Shown here: positions 48,366 to 56,187 of the stretch, one piece after another
Layout of the letters: every line of letters begins with the position of its first letter
Position numbering within the stretch: the first letter of the stretch is position 1
Origin: Rhizobacter sp.
GTDB lineage: Bacteria; Pseudomonadota; Gammaproteobacteria; Burkholderiales; Burkholderiaceae_C
Assembly: GCA_025350965.1 (NCBI GenBank)
Contig: JANXWV010000104.1
Location: 1 to 64,000, forward strand
Length of the DNA: 64,000 bases
Direction: 5' to 3'
Notes under the pieces: generated by a model
What the model was told of the DNA's origin: nothing
Databases searched by the model: none
What the model saw: only the letters and a program-made list of their open reading frames with translations
Translations under genes and position numbers: made by a program

Positions 48366-49297
48366 GGTGCTGCATTGTTCCATTCCTGCCAGCTGTGCAG
48401 AGCACAGCGCAGCGTGCCGAGGTGAACCTGCACGGTGTCGGCGATGTAGCGGCCGTAACCGCCCGCCATCGACAACGCCACCGGAATGCCGCGCTCGCGC
48501 AACGCGGCCAGCACCCGGCGGTCGCGCTCGGCCAGGCCGTCGGTCGTGAGCTTCAGGCGCCCGAGCCTGTCCCCTTCATGCGGGTCGGCACCGGCGAGGT
48601 AGAACGCGAGGCCGGGCGGCGCGTTGTCGTGTCGGTGCCAGAGTTCAGTCAGCGCATCGTCGAGCGCATCGAGGTACGGCGCGTCGGTGCAGCCGTCGGG
48701 CAGGTCGACGTCGATGTCACTGCGCTCCTTGCGAAACGGGAAGTTCTTCGCGCCATGAACCGACAGCGTGAACACCGTCGGGTCGTCGGCGAAAATCGCG
48801 GCACTGCCGTTGCCCTGGTGAACGTCGAGGTCGATGATCGCGACGCGCAGCAGCTGCCGGTGCGCGCGGTGCCACTCGGCCTGCATGAGCCGCGCCGCGA
48901 CGGCGGCGTCGTTGAACACGCAGTAGCCGCCGCCCTTGTCGGCCGTGGCGTGGTGCGTGCCGCCGGCCAGGTTGGCGGCGACGCCGCTGGTCAGTGCGGC
49001 ACGCGCCGCCGCGATGGTGGCGCCGACGGAGCGGCGCGCTCGCTCGACCATGGCCTCGCTCCACGGAAAGCCGATCTCGCGCTGCAGTGCAGCGCTCAGC
49101 GTGCCCTCGGTCACGGCGCTCACGTAGGCCGGCGTGTGTGCCAGCGCCAGTTCGCCGTCGCTGGCCGCAGGCGCCTGGCGCAACGCCAGGCCCGGAAGCT
49201 CGTGCAAGCGCTCGCGCAGCAACCCGTACTTGGACATCGGAAAGCGGTGGCCCGCAGGCAGCGGCAGGACGAATTGATCGGCGTAGAAGGCGTGCAT
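48362..49297 (-). CDS. Histone deacetylase family protein (acetoin utilisation/AcuC-like)
   Basis: A 311-residue zinc amidohydrolase of the HDAC/AcuC/APAH superfamily. Zinc and catalytic motifs: GGTHHATADKGGGYCVFNDA (the paired His), IIDLDVHQGNGSAAIF (Asp and His ligands), LAGADPHEGDRLG (Asp ligand), and a late GGYGRYIADT. In bacteria these deacetylate acetyl-lysine proteins or small amides; the substrate here is unknown. The start MHAFYADQFVLPLPAGHRF is typical. First gene of the five-gene minus-strand operon. Confidence 0.9.
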   Translation of the reverse strand: MHAFYADQFVLPLPAGHRFPMSKYGLLRERLHELPGLALRQAPAASDGELALAHTPAYVSAVTEGTLSAALQREIGFPWSEAMVERARRSVGATIAAARAALTSGVAANLAGGTHHATADKGGGYCVFNDAAVAARLMQAEWHRAHRQLLRVAIIDLDVHQGNGSAAIFADDPTVFTLSVHGAKNFPFRKERSDIDVDLPDGCTDAPYLDALDDALTELWHRHDNAPPGLAFYLAGADPHEGDRLGRLKLTTDGLAERDRRVLAALRERGIPVALSMAGGYGRYIADTVQVHLGTLRCALHSWQEWNNAAP

Positions 49298-49373
49298 CGG
49301 CGTGGGGTTGACACTCGATTGTGCCGACCCTCCCTGCGGCTTGCGCCGCCCGGCTAGAAGCACCTCCCTAGTT

Positions 49374-49390
49374 TGTTGCAGTGCAGCAAA
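49374..49390. promoter_or_regulatory. Phasin operator copy 1
   Basis: TGTTGCAGTGCAGCAAA, identical to 49433-49449, lies just upstream of the -35 box of the phasin promoter. The core TTGC-N6-GCAA is palindromic at its ends. Probably a binding site for a PhaR-type repressor of polyhydroxyalkanoate synthesis; the protein is inferred, the repeat is seen. Confidence 0.6.
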
Positions 49391-49396
49391 AAAGCC

Positions 49397-49424
49397 TTGC
49401 AATGACGAGGACGGTCGATATACT
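49397..49424 (+). promoter_or_regulatory. Phasin promoter (sigma-70 type)
   Basis: TTGCAA (49397-49402) and TATACT (49419-49424) are 16 bases apart and sit between the two identical operators. The start point would be near 49431-49433, at the edge of the second operator. Confidence 0.65.
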
Positions 49425-49432
49425 TCAGTTCA

Positions 49433-49449
49433 TGTTGCAGTGCAGCAAA
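49433..49449. promoter_or_regulatory. Phasin operator copy 2
   Basis: Second perfect copy of the 17-base TGTTGCAGTGCAGCAAA, 59 bases from the first, covering the predicted transcription start. A repressor bound here would block the start of transcription. Confidence 0.6.
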
Positions 49450-49501
49450 CGCACTTGGCAGCAAACACCCATTCCTTTCACCACCGCCTGGAGATGACAC
49501 C

Positions 49502-50044
49502 ATGATGATGACCACCGAACAATTCGTTGCCGCTCACAAAGCCAATGTCGAAACGCTGATGGGCCTGACCGCCAAGGCCTTCGAAGGCGTCGAGAAGCTG
49601 GTCGAGCTGAACCTGCAAGTCGCGAAGACCGCCCTTGGCGAAGCCGCTGAAACCACCAAGGCCGCTCTGTCGGTCAAGGACGCGCAAGAACTGATGGCGC
49701 TGCAAGCCAGCCTGCTGCAACCGGCTGCCGACAAGGCCGCCGCGTACAGCCGCCACCTGTATGACATCGCCACCTCGACCGGTGCCGAGCTGACCAAGGC
49801 CGCAGAAGCGCAAACCGCCGACGCGCAAGCCAAGTTCCTGTCGGTCGTCGACAGCGCGATGAAGAACGCGCCCGCCGGCAGCGAAAACGTGGTCGCGTTG
49901 ATGAAGTCGGGCGTGGCCGCAGCGAACAACGCGTTCGACGGCGTGCAGAAGGCTGTCAAGCAAGCCACCGACGTGGCCGAAGCCAACTTCCAGGCGATCA
50001 GCGCCTCGGCCACCAAGGCCACGAAGACCAAGCGCGCTGCCTGA
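49502..50044 (+). CDS. phaP: Phasin family protein (PHA granule protein)
   Basis: A 180-residue, Ala-rich, amphipathic protein of the phasin_2 family that coats polyhydroxyalkanoate granules. Typical segments: [40 protein letters not shown] and the Lys-rich end [11 protein letters not shown]. Three in-frame ATGs open the gene; GGAG lies eight bases before the first, so that one is used. Strong codon bias and a clear promoter imply high expression. A hairpin terminator follows. Confidence 0.94.
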   Translation: MMMTTEQFVAAHKANVETLMGLTAKAFEGVEKLVELNLQVAKTALGEAAETTKAALSVKDAQELMALQASLLQPAADKAAAYSRHLYDIATSTGAELTKAAEAQTADAQAKFLSVVDSAMKNAPAGSENVVALMKSGVAAANNAFDGVQKAVKQATDVAEANFQAISASATKATKTKRAA

Positions 50045-50197
50045 GCTCGCTGAGGGGGACCGGAGCGCTGGGTAAACCTTTGTTGCGCAGTTGAACTCTT
50101 CCGAGGCGCAGCCCTCAGACGGTTTCCACGGGCCTTGGCCTGTGGGCTCCTGAAGGTTGTCTCCTCGGTACCTCGAATTCTCCCTCAAGGTGCCTTT

Positions 50198-50230
50198 CGG
50201 CCCGGTGTTCGCACCGGGCCGTTTTGTTTT
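50198..50230 (+). terminator. Intrinsic terminator after phasin gene
   Basis: CGGCCCGGTG (50198-50207), a TTCG tetraloop (50208-50211) and CACCGGGCCG (50212-50221) form a perfect 10-base stem, followed by TTTTGTTTT. It ends the phasin transcript about 150 bases after the stop codon. Confidence 0.93.
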
Positions 50231-50258
50231 GTGCGGGGTGCACCTCAGGCACTCCGCC

Positions 50259-51230
50259 TCAATGCATCTTCGCCGCGATGCGCTCGCGAAGGCTTGCCAG
50301 CATCGCGAGCGTCGCTTCGCGCCCTGCCTGGATCGACCGCTTGCGGGCCGCGAAGTCGGCGCCCGAGACGCCGGGCAGGCGCGGCCTGAGCACCACGTCG
50401 GCGTCGCGCAATTCGAAGGAGTTGATGCTGCGGCCCATGATGGCGAAGGTCTGCAACAGCATGCGCATCGGGTCGGTCGTGGGGTTGCCGTCGGGCACGG
50501 CCGAAATGTCGACCGCGATCACCAACTCGGCGCCCATCTGCCGCGCGAAACGCACCGGCACCGGCGACACCAGCCCGCCGTCCACATATTCGCGTGTGCC
50601 GATGCGCACCGGCTGAAACACCGCCGGCACGGCGCTCGACGCGCGCACCGCCACGCCCGGGTCACCGCGCTGGAACAGGATCGGCTGGCCGCTGTCGAGG
50701 TCGGTCGCGACGATGCCCAGCGGCAGCGGCATGGCCTCGATGCTGCGGCCGTTGGTGTGGTCGCGCACGTACTTGGCCAAGGCCTCGCCGCGGATCAACC
50801 CGCGCCCCGGAAACGACCAGTCGGTGAAGGCCGACTCGTCCATCGAATCGGCCAGCAGCGCAAGGTCCGCCCCGCTCTTGCCTGACGCATAGAGGGCGGC
50901 CACAAGGCTGCCAGCCGAAGTGCCAACGATCAGGTCCGGCTTCAGCCCGTTCTCTTCCAGCACCTGAATCACGCCGATGTGCGCAAAGCCGCGCGCCGCC
51001 CCGCCACCCAGTGCGAGGCCGATGCGCGGTGGGCGCAAGGCCACCGGCGGCGCAGGCGCAGGCACGACTGCCGGCACCGGCGCGGGAAGGGTGGCGCTTG
51101 GGGCTTTGGGGGCCGTCTGGCAGGCCGCCAGCGCGATGGCAAGGCTCAGGCCGCACCCGAACCCCATGCCACTTCGCAAGCGGCTCCAGCGGCGATCAAG
51201 CTCGCCGCGAGCGGCATGTTTGCGTGTCAT
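50259..51230 (-). CDS. Patatin-like phospholipase, probable lipoprotein
   Basis: A 323-residue patatin family lipid hydrolase. Motifs: oxyanion loop GLALGGGAARGFAHIGVIQV, nucleophile Ser in VGTSAGSLVAALYA, and the catalytic Asp in YVDGGLVSPVPV. A hydrophobic signal ending in a lipobox (IALAACQT) near residue 41 points to a lipid-anchored envelope protein, preceded by a basic extension; a start at the Met just before the hydrophobic segment (MGFGCGLSLA) is an alternative. RssA-like relatives are cytoplasmic, so the lipobox sets this one apart. Confidence 0.88.
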   Translation of the reverse strand: MTRKHAARGELDRRWSRLRSGMGFGCGLSLAIALAACQTAPKAPSATLPAPVPAVVPAPAPPVALRPPRIGLALGGGAARGFAHIGVIQVLEENGLKPDLIVGTSAGSLVAALYASGKSGADLALLADSMDESAFTDWSFPGRGLIRGEALAKYVRDHTNGRSIEAMPLPLGIVATDLDSGQPILFQRGDPGVAVRASSAVPAVFQPVRIGTREYVDGGLVSPVPVRFARQMGAELVIAVDISAVPDGNPTTDPMRMLLQTFAIMGRSINSFELRDADVVLRPRLPGVSGADFAARKRSIQAGREATLAMLASLRERIAAKMH

Positions 51231-51303
51231 CGGGGCGATTTTAGGAGTCGCTTTCTGCAATCTATATTCTCCACAGCGATAAACACCTAACGAAAATGTA
51301 CTT

Positions 51304-51317
51304 TTCTTATATAAGAA
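51304..51317. promoter_or_regulatory. AT-rich palindrome upstream of the sulfur operon
   Basis: TTCTTATATAAGAA is a perfect 14-base palindrome inside an AT-rich island (about 51260-51320) in otherwise GC-rich DNA, between the patatin gene and the TauE/SafE gene. Its place 67 bases before the first operon start suggests an operator or activator site, possibly for a CysB-type regulator; the protein is inferred. Confidence 0.45.
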
Positions 51318-51383
51318 GCGTCCGTACATTCCCTGATCTCGCTGCCGGGGCACCCTGCCGTGGCCGGGCTGGCTGGGGCTTGC

Positions 51384-52151
51384 ATGGACTGGATCGCGGT
51401 ATTGAGTGGCTTCGGCGTCGGCGCCATTGTCGGGATGACCGGCGTGGGCGGCGGCTCGCTGATGACGCCGCTGCTGCTGACGGTGTTCAAGCTCCACCCG
51501 GCCGTGGCCATCGGCACCGACTTGTTCTTCGCGTCGATCACCAAGACCGCCGGCTCGGTGTCGCACCACAACGCCGGCCATGTGGACTGGCGCATCACCC
51601 GGACGCTGCTGGCGGGCAGCATCCCGGCATCGCTCGCCACCATCGCACTGATGCATTTCACAGGCATCACGAAGGGCTGGGCCAGCGCGCTCACGTTCTC
51701 GCTGGGCATCGCCCTGCTGCTGACCGCCGTGACTGTGGCCTACAAGCCCATCTGGCAGCGTCTCGGGCTGCGGCTGGAACGCTACGTGCCGGATGCGCGC
51801 AAGCCGCTGCTGACCGTGCTGTGCGGGCTGCTGCTCGGCGTACTGGTGTCACTCAGCTCGATCGGCGCAGGCGCCATCGGCGCCACGCTGATCATGCTGC
51901 TGTACCCGCGCATGGCATCGCACCGCATCGTCGGCACCGACATCGCCCACGCCGTGCCACTGACGCTCGTGGCCGGCATCGGGCACGCGAGCCTGGGCCA
52001 CGTCGACTGGTCGCTGCTCGCGGCGCTGCTGACGGGCTCGATCCCGGGCATCTGGATCGGCGCGCAGCTGACCCGCAAGATGCCGGAGAAGCTGGTGCGC
52101 GCGTTGCTGTGCATCTCGCTCGTGACGGCCGGCCTCAAAGTGATCTATTGA
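51384..52151 (+). CDS. TauE/SafE family sulfite/sulfonate exporter
   Basis: A 255-residue membrane protein with about eight helices, formed from two repeats typical of TauE/SafE permeases (GFGVGAIVGMTGVGGGSLMT in the first, SLSSIGAGAIGATLIMLLYP in the second). Members move sulfite, sulfoacetate or related sulfur oxyanions. Position at the head of the sulfur operon fits export of toxic sulfite or uptake of a sulfur source. ATG chosen over a GTG eight codons upstream. The cysI gene follows after 13 bases. Confidence 0.88.
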   Translation: MDWIAVLSGFGVGAIVGMTGVGGGSLMTPLLLTVFKLHPAVAIGTDLFFASITKTAGSVSHHNAGHVDWRITRTLLAGSIPASLATIALMHFTGITKGWASALTFSLGIALLLTAVTVAYKPIWQRLGLRLERYVPDARKPLLTVLCGLLLGVLVSLSSIGAGAIGATLIMLLYPRMASHRIVGTDIAHAVPLTLVAGIGHASLGHVDWSLLAALLTGSIPGIWIGAQLTRKMPEKLVRALLCISLVTAGLKVIY

Positions 52152-52164
52152 CCACCCTGCTCCC

Positions 52165-53901
52165 ATGTACCAGTACTCCGAGTTCGACAAACACTTCGTC
52201 CACCAGCGCGCGGCGCAGTACCGCGACCAGTTGCAGCGCCACCTCAAGGGCCAGTTGCCCGACGAAGACTTCCGCCCGCTGCGCCTGCAGAACGGCTGGT
52301 ATGTGCAGCGCCACGCGCCCATGTTGCGCGTGGCCGTGCCCTACGGCGAGCTGAACTCTGCGCAGCTGCGCGGGCTGGCCCACATCGCCCGTGAATACGA
52401 CCACCTCGATGCTGGCCTGCCCACCGAGCGTGGTGGCTTCGGCCATTTCACGACGCGGCAGAACGTGCAGTTCAACTGGATCCCGCTCGAGCGCAGCGCC
52501 GATGTGATGGACGCGCTGGCCGCGATCGACATGCACGGCATCCAGACCAGCGGCAACTGCATCCGTAACACCACGAGCGACTGCTTCGCCGGTGTGGCCG
52601 CCGACGAGCTGATCGACCCACGCCCGTACTGCGAAGTGCTGCGCCAATGGAGCACCCTGCACCCCGAGTTCGCATTCCTGCCGCGCAAGTTCAAGATCGC
52701 CGTGACGGGCGCGGCAGAAGACCGCGCCGCGATTGCGTGGCACGACATCGGCCTGCAGTTGCTGAAGAATGGCGCGGGTGAGGTCGGCTTCAAGGTGCTG
52801 GTGGGTGGCGGTATGGGCCGCACGCCGGTGATCGGTACGGTGATCCGCGAGTTCCTGCCGTGGAAGCAGATCCTCGTCTTCATCGAGGCCATCGTCCGGG
52901 TCTACAACAAGCATGGCCGGCGCGACAACCTGTACAAGGCGCGCATCAAGATCCTCGTCAAGGCCGAAGGCGAACGCTTCATCGACGACGTGAACGAAGA
53001 GTTCGCACACATCCTGGCCGACGACGTGCAAGGCACCGCGCACCTGATCCCGCAGGCCGAGCTCGACCGCGTGGCCGCGAGCTTCGTCACCCCCGCCGGG
53101 GTGAACCCGCGCGCAGCAGGTGTACCTGCATGGCAGCACGCTGCCGATGCGCCGGCCGCATTCAAGCGCTGGCTCGAGCGCAACACGCATGCGCACAAGC
53201 TGCCCGGCTACCGCGCGGTCACGCTGTCCATCAAACGCGCCGGCCAGCCGCCGGGCGATGCCAGCGCCGCGCAGTTCGACCTGGCGGCCGACCTCGCCGA
53301 CCGCTACAGCCTGGGTGAGGTGCGTGTCTCACACGACCAGAACCTGGTGCTGCCGTGGGTCGATGAAGCCGACCTGTTCGGCCTGTGGAACGCCGCTCGC
53401 GACGCCAGCTTCGCCACCCCGAACATCGGCCTGCTCACCGACATGATCGCCTGCCCCGGTGGCGACCTGTGTGCGCTGGCGAACGCGCGCTCCATCCCCA
53501 TCGCTGCCGACATCACCGAGCGCTTTGCCGATATCGACGAGATCTACGACATCGGCGACATCGACCTGCACCTGAGCGGCTGCATCAACTCCTGCGGCCA
53601 CCACCACAGCGGGCACATCGGCATTCTCGGCGTCGACAAGGACGGACGGGAGTGGTACCAGGTCTCGCTCGGCGGCTCCGACGGCTCGGCGCTCGCAACC
53701 ATGGCCGTGCCGGGCAAGGTGATCGGCCCGTCGTTCGCCGCCGACGAAGTGGCCGACGTGATCGAAGCCGTGATCGACACCTACCGCGCAGCGCGCGCCA
53801 GCAACGAGCGCTTCATCGACACCGTCCAGCGCATCGGCCTCGACCCGTTCAAGGCATCCGCCAACGCAGTGCGGCGCAGCACGTCCGCGCACTCCGCCTG
53901 A
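52165..53901 (+). CDS. cysI: Sulfite reductase hemoprotein (CysI type)
   Basis: A 578-residue siroheme/[4Fe-4S] enzyme that reduces sulfite to sulfide. Substrate and siroheme residues appear in the first half (GGFGHFTTRQNVQFNWIPL, SGNCIRNTTSDCFAGVA). The cluster ligands lie near residues 430-480: CPGGDLCALANARS and LHLSGCINSCGHHHSGHIG. A CysJ flavoprotein gene is missing here, and the operon ends with a ferredoxin and a ferredoxin reductase, so electrons probably come from ferredoxin. Siroheme would be started by the CobA-type methyltransferase in the same operon. Confidence 0.94.
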   Translation: MYQYSEFDKHFVHQRAAQYRDQLQRHLKGQLPDEDFRPLRLQNGWYVQRHAPMLRVAVPYGELNSAQLRGLAHIAREYDHLDAGLPTERGGFGHFTTRQNVQFNWIPLERSADVMDALAAIDMHGIQTSGNCIRNTTSDCFAGVAADELIDPRPYCEVLRQWSTLHPEFAFLPRKFKIAVTGAAEDRAAIAWHDIGLQLLKNGAGEVGFKVLVGGGMGRTPVIGTVIREFLPWKQILVFIEAIVRVYNKHGRRDNLYKARIKILVKAEGERFIDDVNEEFAHILADDVQGTAHLIPQAELDRVAASFVTPAGVNPRAAGVPAWQHAADAPAAFKRWLERNTHAHKLPGYRAVTLSIKRAGQPPGDASAAQFDLAADLADRYSLGEVRVSHDQNLVLPWVDEADLFGLWNAARDASFATPNIGLLTDMIACPGGDLCALANARSIPIAADITERFADIDEIYDIGDIDLHLSGCINSCGHHHSGHIGILGVDKDGREWYQVSLGGSDGSALATMAVPGKVIGPSFAADEVADVIEAVIDTYRAARASNERFIDTVQRIGLDPFKASANAVRRSTSAHSA

Positions 53902-53918
53902 CCTTCGGCTGCAACCCC

Positions 53919-54476
53919 ATGAAGTTCATCACCTCTCACGACAAGCCCCGCGACCCGTGGCACGCGATCAACGGCGACGACGGCCCGATGGTCACTCTCA
54001 CGCCCGCGCCGCACAGCCTGCTGACCTTGCTGCAATGGCACGGCGTGCGCAGCAGCTGGCCGGCCGGCATGCCGGTGGGCGTGCTGCTTGCCAACGACGT
54101 GGAAGTGGCCGAGCTCGCCGCCGACCTGCCGCGCCTGGCACTCATCGCGTTGCAGTTCCCGAAGTGGACCGACGGTCGCGCCTACAGCCAGGCCCGCGTG
54201 CTGCGCTCGCGCTACCGTTACGCTGGTGAAGTGCGCGCGACCGGTGAAGTGCTGGTCGACATGCTGCCGCTGCTGCACCGCACCGGCTTCGACGCGGTGG
54301 CGATGCGCGCCGACCAGTCGCGCGACGCCGCGGAACGCGCGTTGGCGTTCTTCCCCGGCCACTACCAGGGCGATGCGCAGGACAACCGGCCGCTGTTCGC
54401 GCTGCCGCCCGAGCAAGTGGCCGTGCTGTCGCATGCGCCGGTGCGCGAGTTTGTCGACGAAGGGGGCTCGATATGA
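53919..54476 (+). CDS. DUF934 family protein, sulfite reduction accessory
   Basis: A 185-residue DUF934 protein. The pattern LQFPKWTDGRAYSQARVLRS and RYRYAGEVRATGEVLVDML is diagnostic for the family, and FFPGHYQGDAQDNRPLF closes the domain. Its role is not biochemically settled; it almost always sits between cysI and cysH, suggesting it serves the sulfite reductase. Its stop overlaps the cysH start by four bases. Confidence 0.92.
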   Translation: MKFITSHDKPRDPWHAINGDDGPMVTLTPAPHSLLTLLQWHGVRSSWPAGMPVGVLLANDVEVAELAADLPRLALIALQFPKWTDGRAYSQARVLRSRYRYAGEVRATGEVLVDMLPLLHRTGFDAVAMRADQSRDAAERALAFFPGHYQGDAQDNRPLFALPPEQVAVLSHAPVREFVDEGGSI

Positions 54477-55228
54477 ACGCCGTCTCGCTCTACGCCAAGG
54501 CGACAGCGGGCTTCGATGCCCGCGTGGCAAACACGCTCGCCGTGTTACAGCGCGCGGCGGCCGAACACCCGGGCAAGGTCGTGCAAGCCACCAGCCTCGG
54601 CGCCGAGGACATGGTTCTCACCGACCTGATCGCGCGGCACCACCTGCCCATCGCCATCGGCACGCTCGAAACAGGCAAGCTGCACGCACAGACCGTCGCA
54701 CTCATCGGCACCATCGAGCAGCACTACAGCTTGAACGTCGAGGTGTATCGCCCCGTCAGCGAAACCGTCGTGCACTTCGTGCGCGAGCACGGCGAGCGCG
54801 CCATGTACCAGAGCATCGAGTTGCGCAAGGCCTGCTGCGGCATGCGCAAGCTCGAACCCTTGTCGCGCATGTTGGCCGAGCGCAGCGCCTGGGTCACGGG
54901 CATGCGGCGCGAGCAGTCGAACAACCGCGGCACCGTCGAGTTCAGTGAAACCGACGACAAGGGCCGCGCCAAGTTCAACCCACTGGCCGACTGGACCTGG
55001 GCCGATGTGTGGCACTACATCGAGCTGCACCAGGTTCCCTACAACCCGCTGCACGACGAGTTCATGCCCAGCATCGGCTGCGAGCCTTGCACGCGCGCCA
55101 TCGCCGTGGGTGAAGACTTCCGCGCCGGCCGCTGGTGGTGGGAAGACGAAGGCGCGAAGGAGTGCGGCCTGCACGTCCATGAGCCGGAACAAACCACCGC
55201 CCAGGTATCGATGATTGGACCCGCTTGA
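54473..55228 (+). CDS. cysH: Adenylylsulfate (APS) reductase
   Basis: A 251-residue thioredoxin-dependent reductase that turns APS to sulfite. The two Cys pairs of the [4Fe-4S] APS reductase type are present (LRKACCGMRKLEPLSRML; SIGCEPCTRAIAVGEDF), with the active Cys in AKECGLHVHEPEQ at the end. The Cys pairs separate it from PAPS reductases. This matches the operon, which has CysD and CysN but no CysC APS kinase. Overlaps its neighbours on both sides. Confidence 0.94.
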   Translation: MNAVSLYAKATAGFDARVANTLAVLQRAAAEHPGKVVQATSLGAEDMVLTDLIARHHLPIAIGTLETGKLHAQTVALIGTIEQHYSLNVEVYRPVSETVVHFVREHGERAMYQSIELRKACCGMRKLEPLSRMLAERSAWVTGMRREQSNNRGTVEFSETDDKGRAKFNPLADWTWADVWHYIELHQVPYNPLHDEFMPSIGCEPCTRAIAVGEDFRAGRWWWEDEGAKECGLHVHEPEQTTAQVSMIGPA

Positions 55229-56187
55229 TGAACGCCCCTTTGAAGATCGACGAGTTGCTACCGCAACTCGACCACACGCACCTCGACTGGCTCGAAGAAG
55301 AAGCCATCTTCATCCTGCGCGAAACGGTGGCTGCGTTCGAGCGCCCGGCCCTGCTGTTCTCGGGCGGGAAAGACTCGTGCGTTGTGCTGCGCCTGGCCGA
55401 GAAGGCGTTCAAGAACAAGAGCGACACCGGTGACTGGAAAGGCCGCCTGCCCTTCCCGCTGCTGCACGTGGACACGGGCCACAACTTCCCTGAAGTCATC
55501 ACGTTCCGCGACAAGCGCGTGGCCGAGATGGGCGAGCGGCTCGTTATCGGCCACCTCGAAGATTCGATCAAGCGCGGCACGGTGCGCTTGAGCCACCCAC
55601 TCGAGTCCCGCAACGGCCACCAGACCGTGGCACTCCTCGAAGCCATCGAAGAACACCGCTTCGACGTGCTGATGGGCGGCGCCCGGCGCGACGAGGAAAA
55701 GGCGCGCGCGAAAGAGCGCATCTTCAGCCACCGCGACACCTTCGGCCAATGGCAGCCGAAGGAGCAACGCCCCGAACTCTGGACGCTGTTCAACACGCGC
55801 ATTCGCCCCGGCGAGCACATGCGCGCGTTCCCGATCAGCAACTGGACCGAGCTCGACGTGTGGCTCTACATCGCCCGCGAGAACATCCCGCTCCCTGGCC
55901 TGTACTTCGCACACGACCGCCAGGTGATCCGCCGCAAGGGCCTGCTGGTGCCACTGACCGAGGTCACGCCGGTCGAGGCCGGCGAGTCGGTCGAGACCGT
56001 CGAGGTTCGCTTCAGAACTGTCGGGGACATGACCTGCACCTGCCCGGTCGAAAGCCCGGCGCGCGATGCAACCGAGATCGTCGCCGAGACGCTGCAAGTC
56101 ACCGTGAGCGAACGCGGCGCCACCCGCATGGACGACCGCACCTCCGAAGCCTCGATGGAACGGCGCAAAAAAGAAGGCTACTTTTGA
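55228..56187 (+). CDS. cysD: Sulfate adenylyltransferase subunit 2
   Basis: A 319-residue ATP sulfurylase catalytic subunit. The PP-loop for ATP is LFSGGKDSCVVLRLAEKAF; further signatures are LPFPLLHVDTGHNFPEVITF, MGGARRDEEKARAKERIFS and the C-terminal TSEASMERRKKEGYF. It forms APS from sulfate and ATP with CysN. The ATG shares one base with the cysH stop and its own stop shares one with cysN. A TTG one codon earlier is possible but not needed. Confidence 0.96.
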   Translation: MNAPLKIDELLPQLDHTHLDWLEEEAIFILRETVAAFERPALLFSGGKDSCVVLRLAEKAFKNKSDTGDWKGRLPFPLLHVDTGHNFPEVITFRDKRVAEMGERLVIGHLEDSIKRGTVRLSHPLESRNGHQTVALLEAIEEHRFDVLMGGARRDEEKARAKERIFSHRDTFGQWQPKEQRPELWTLFNTRIRPGEHMRAFPISNWTELDVWLYIARENIPLPGLYFAHDRQVIRRKGLLVPLTEVTPVEAGESVETVEVRFRTVGDMTCTCPVESPARDATEIVAETLQVTVSERGATRMDDRTSEASMERRKKEGYF

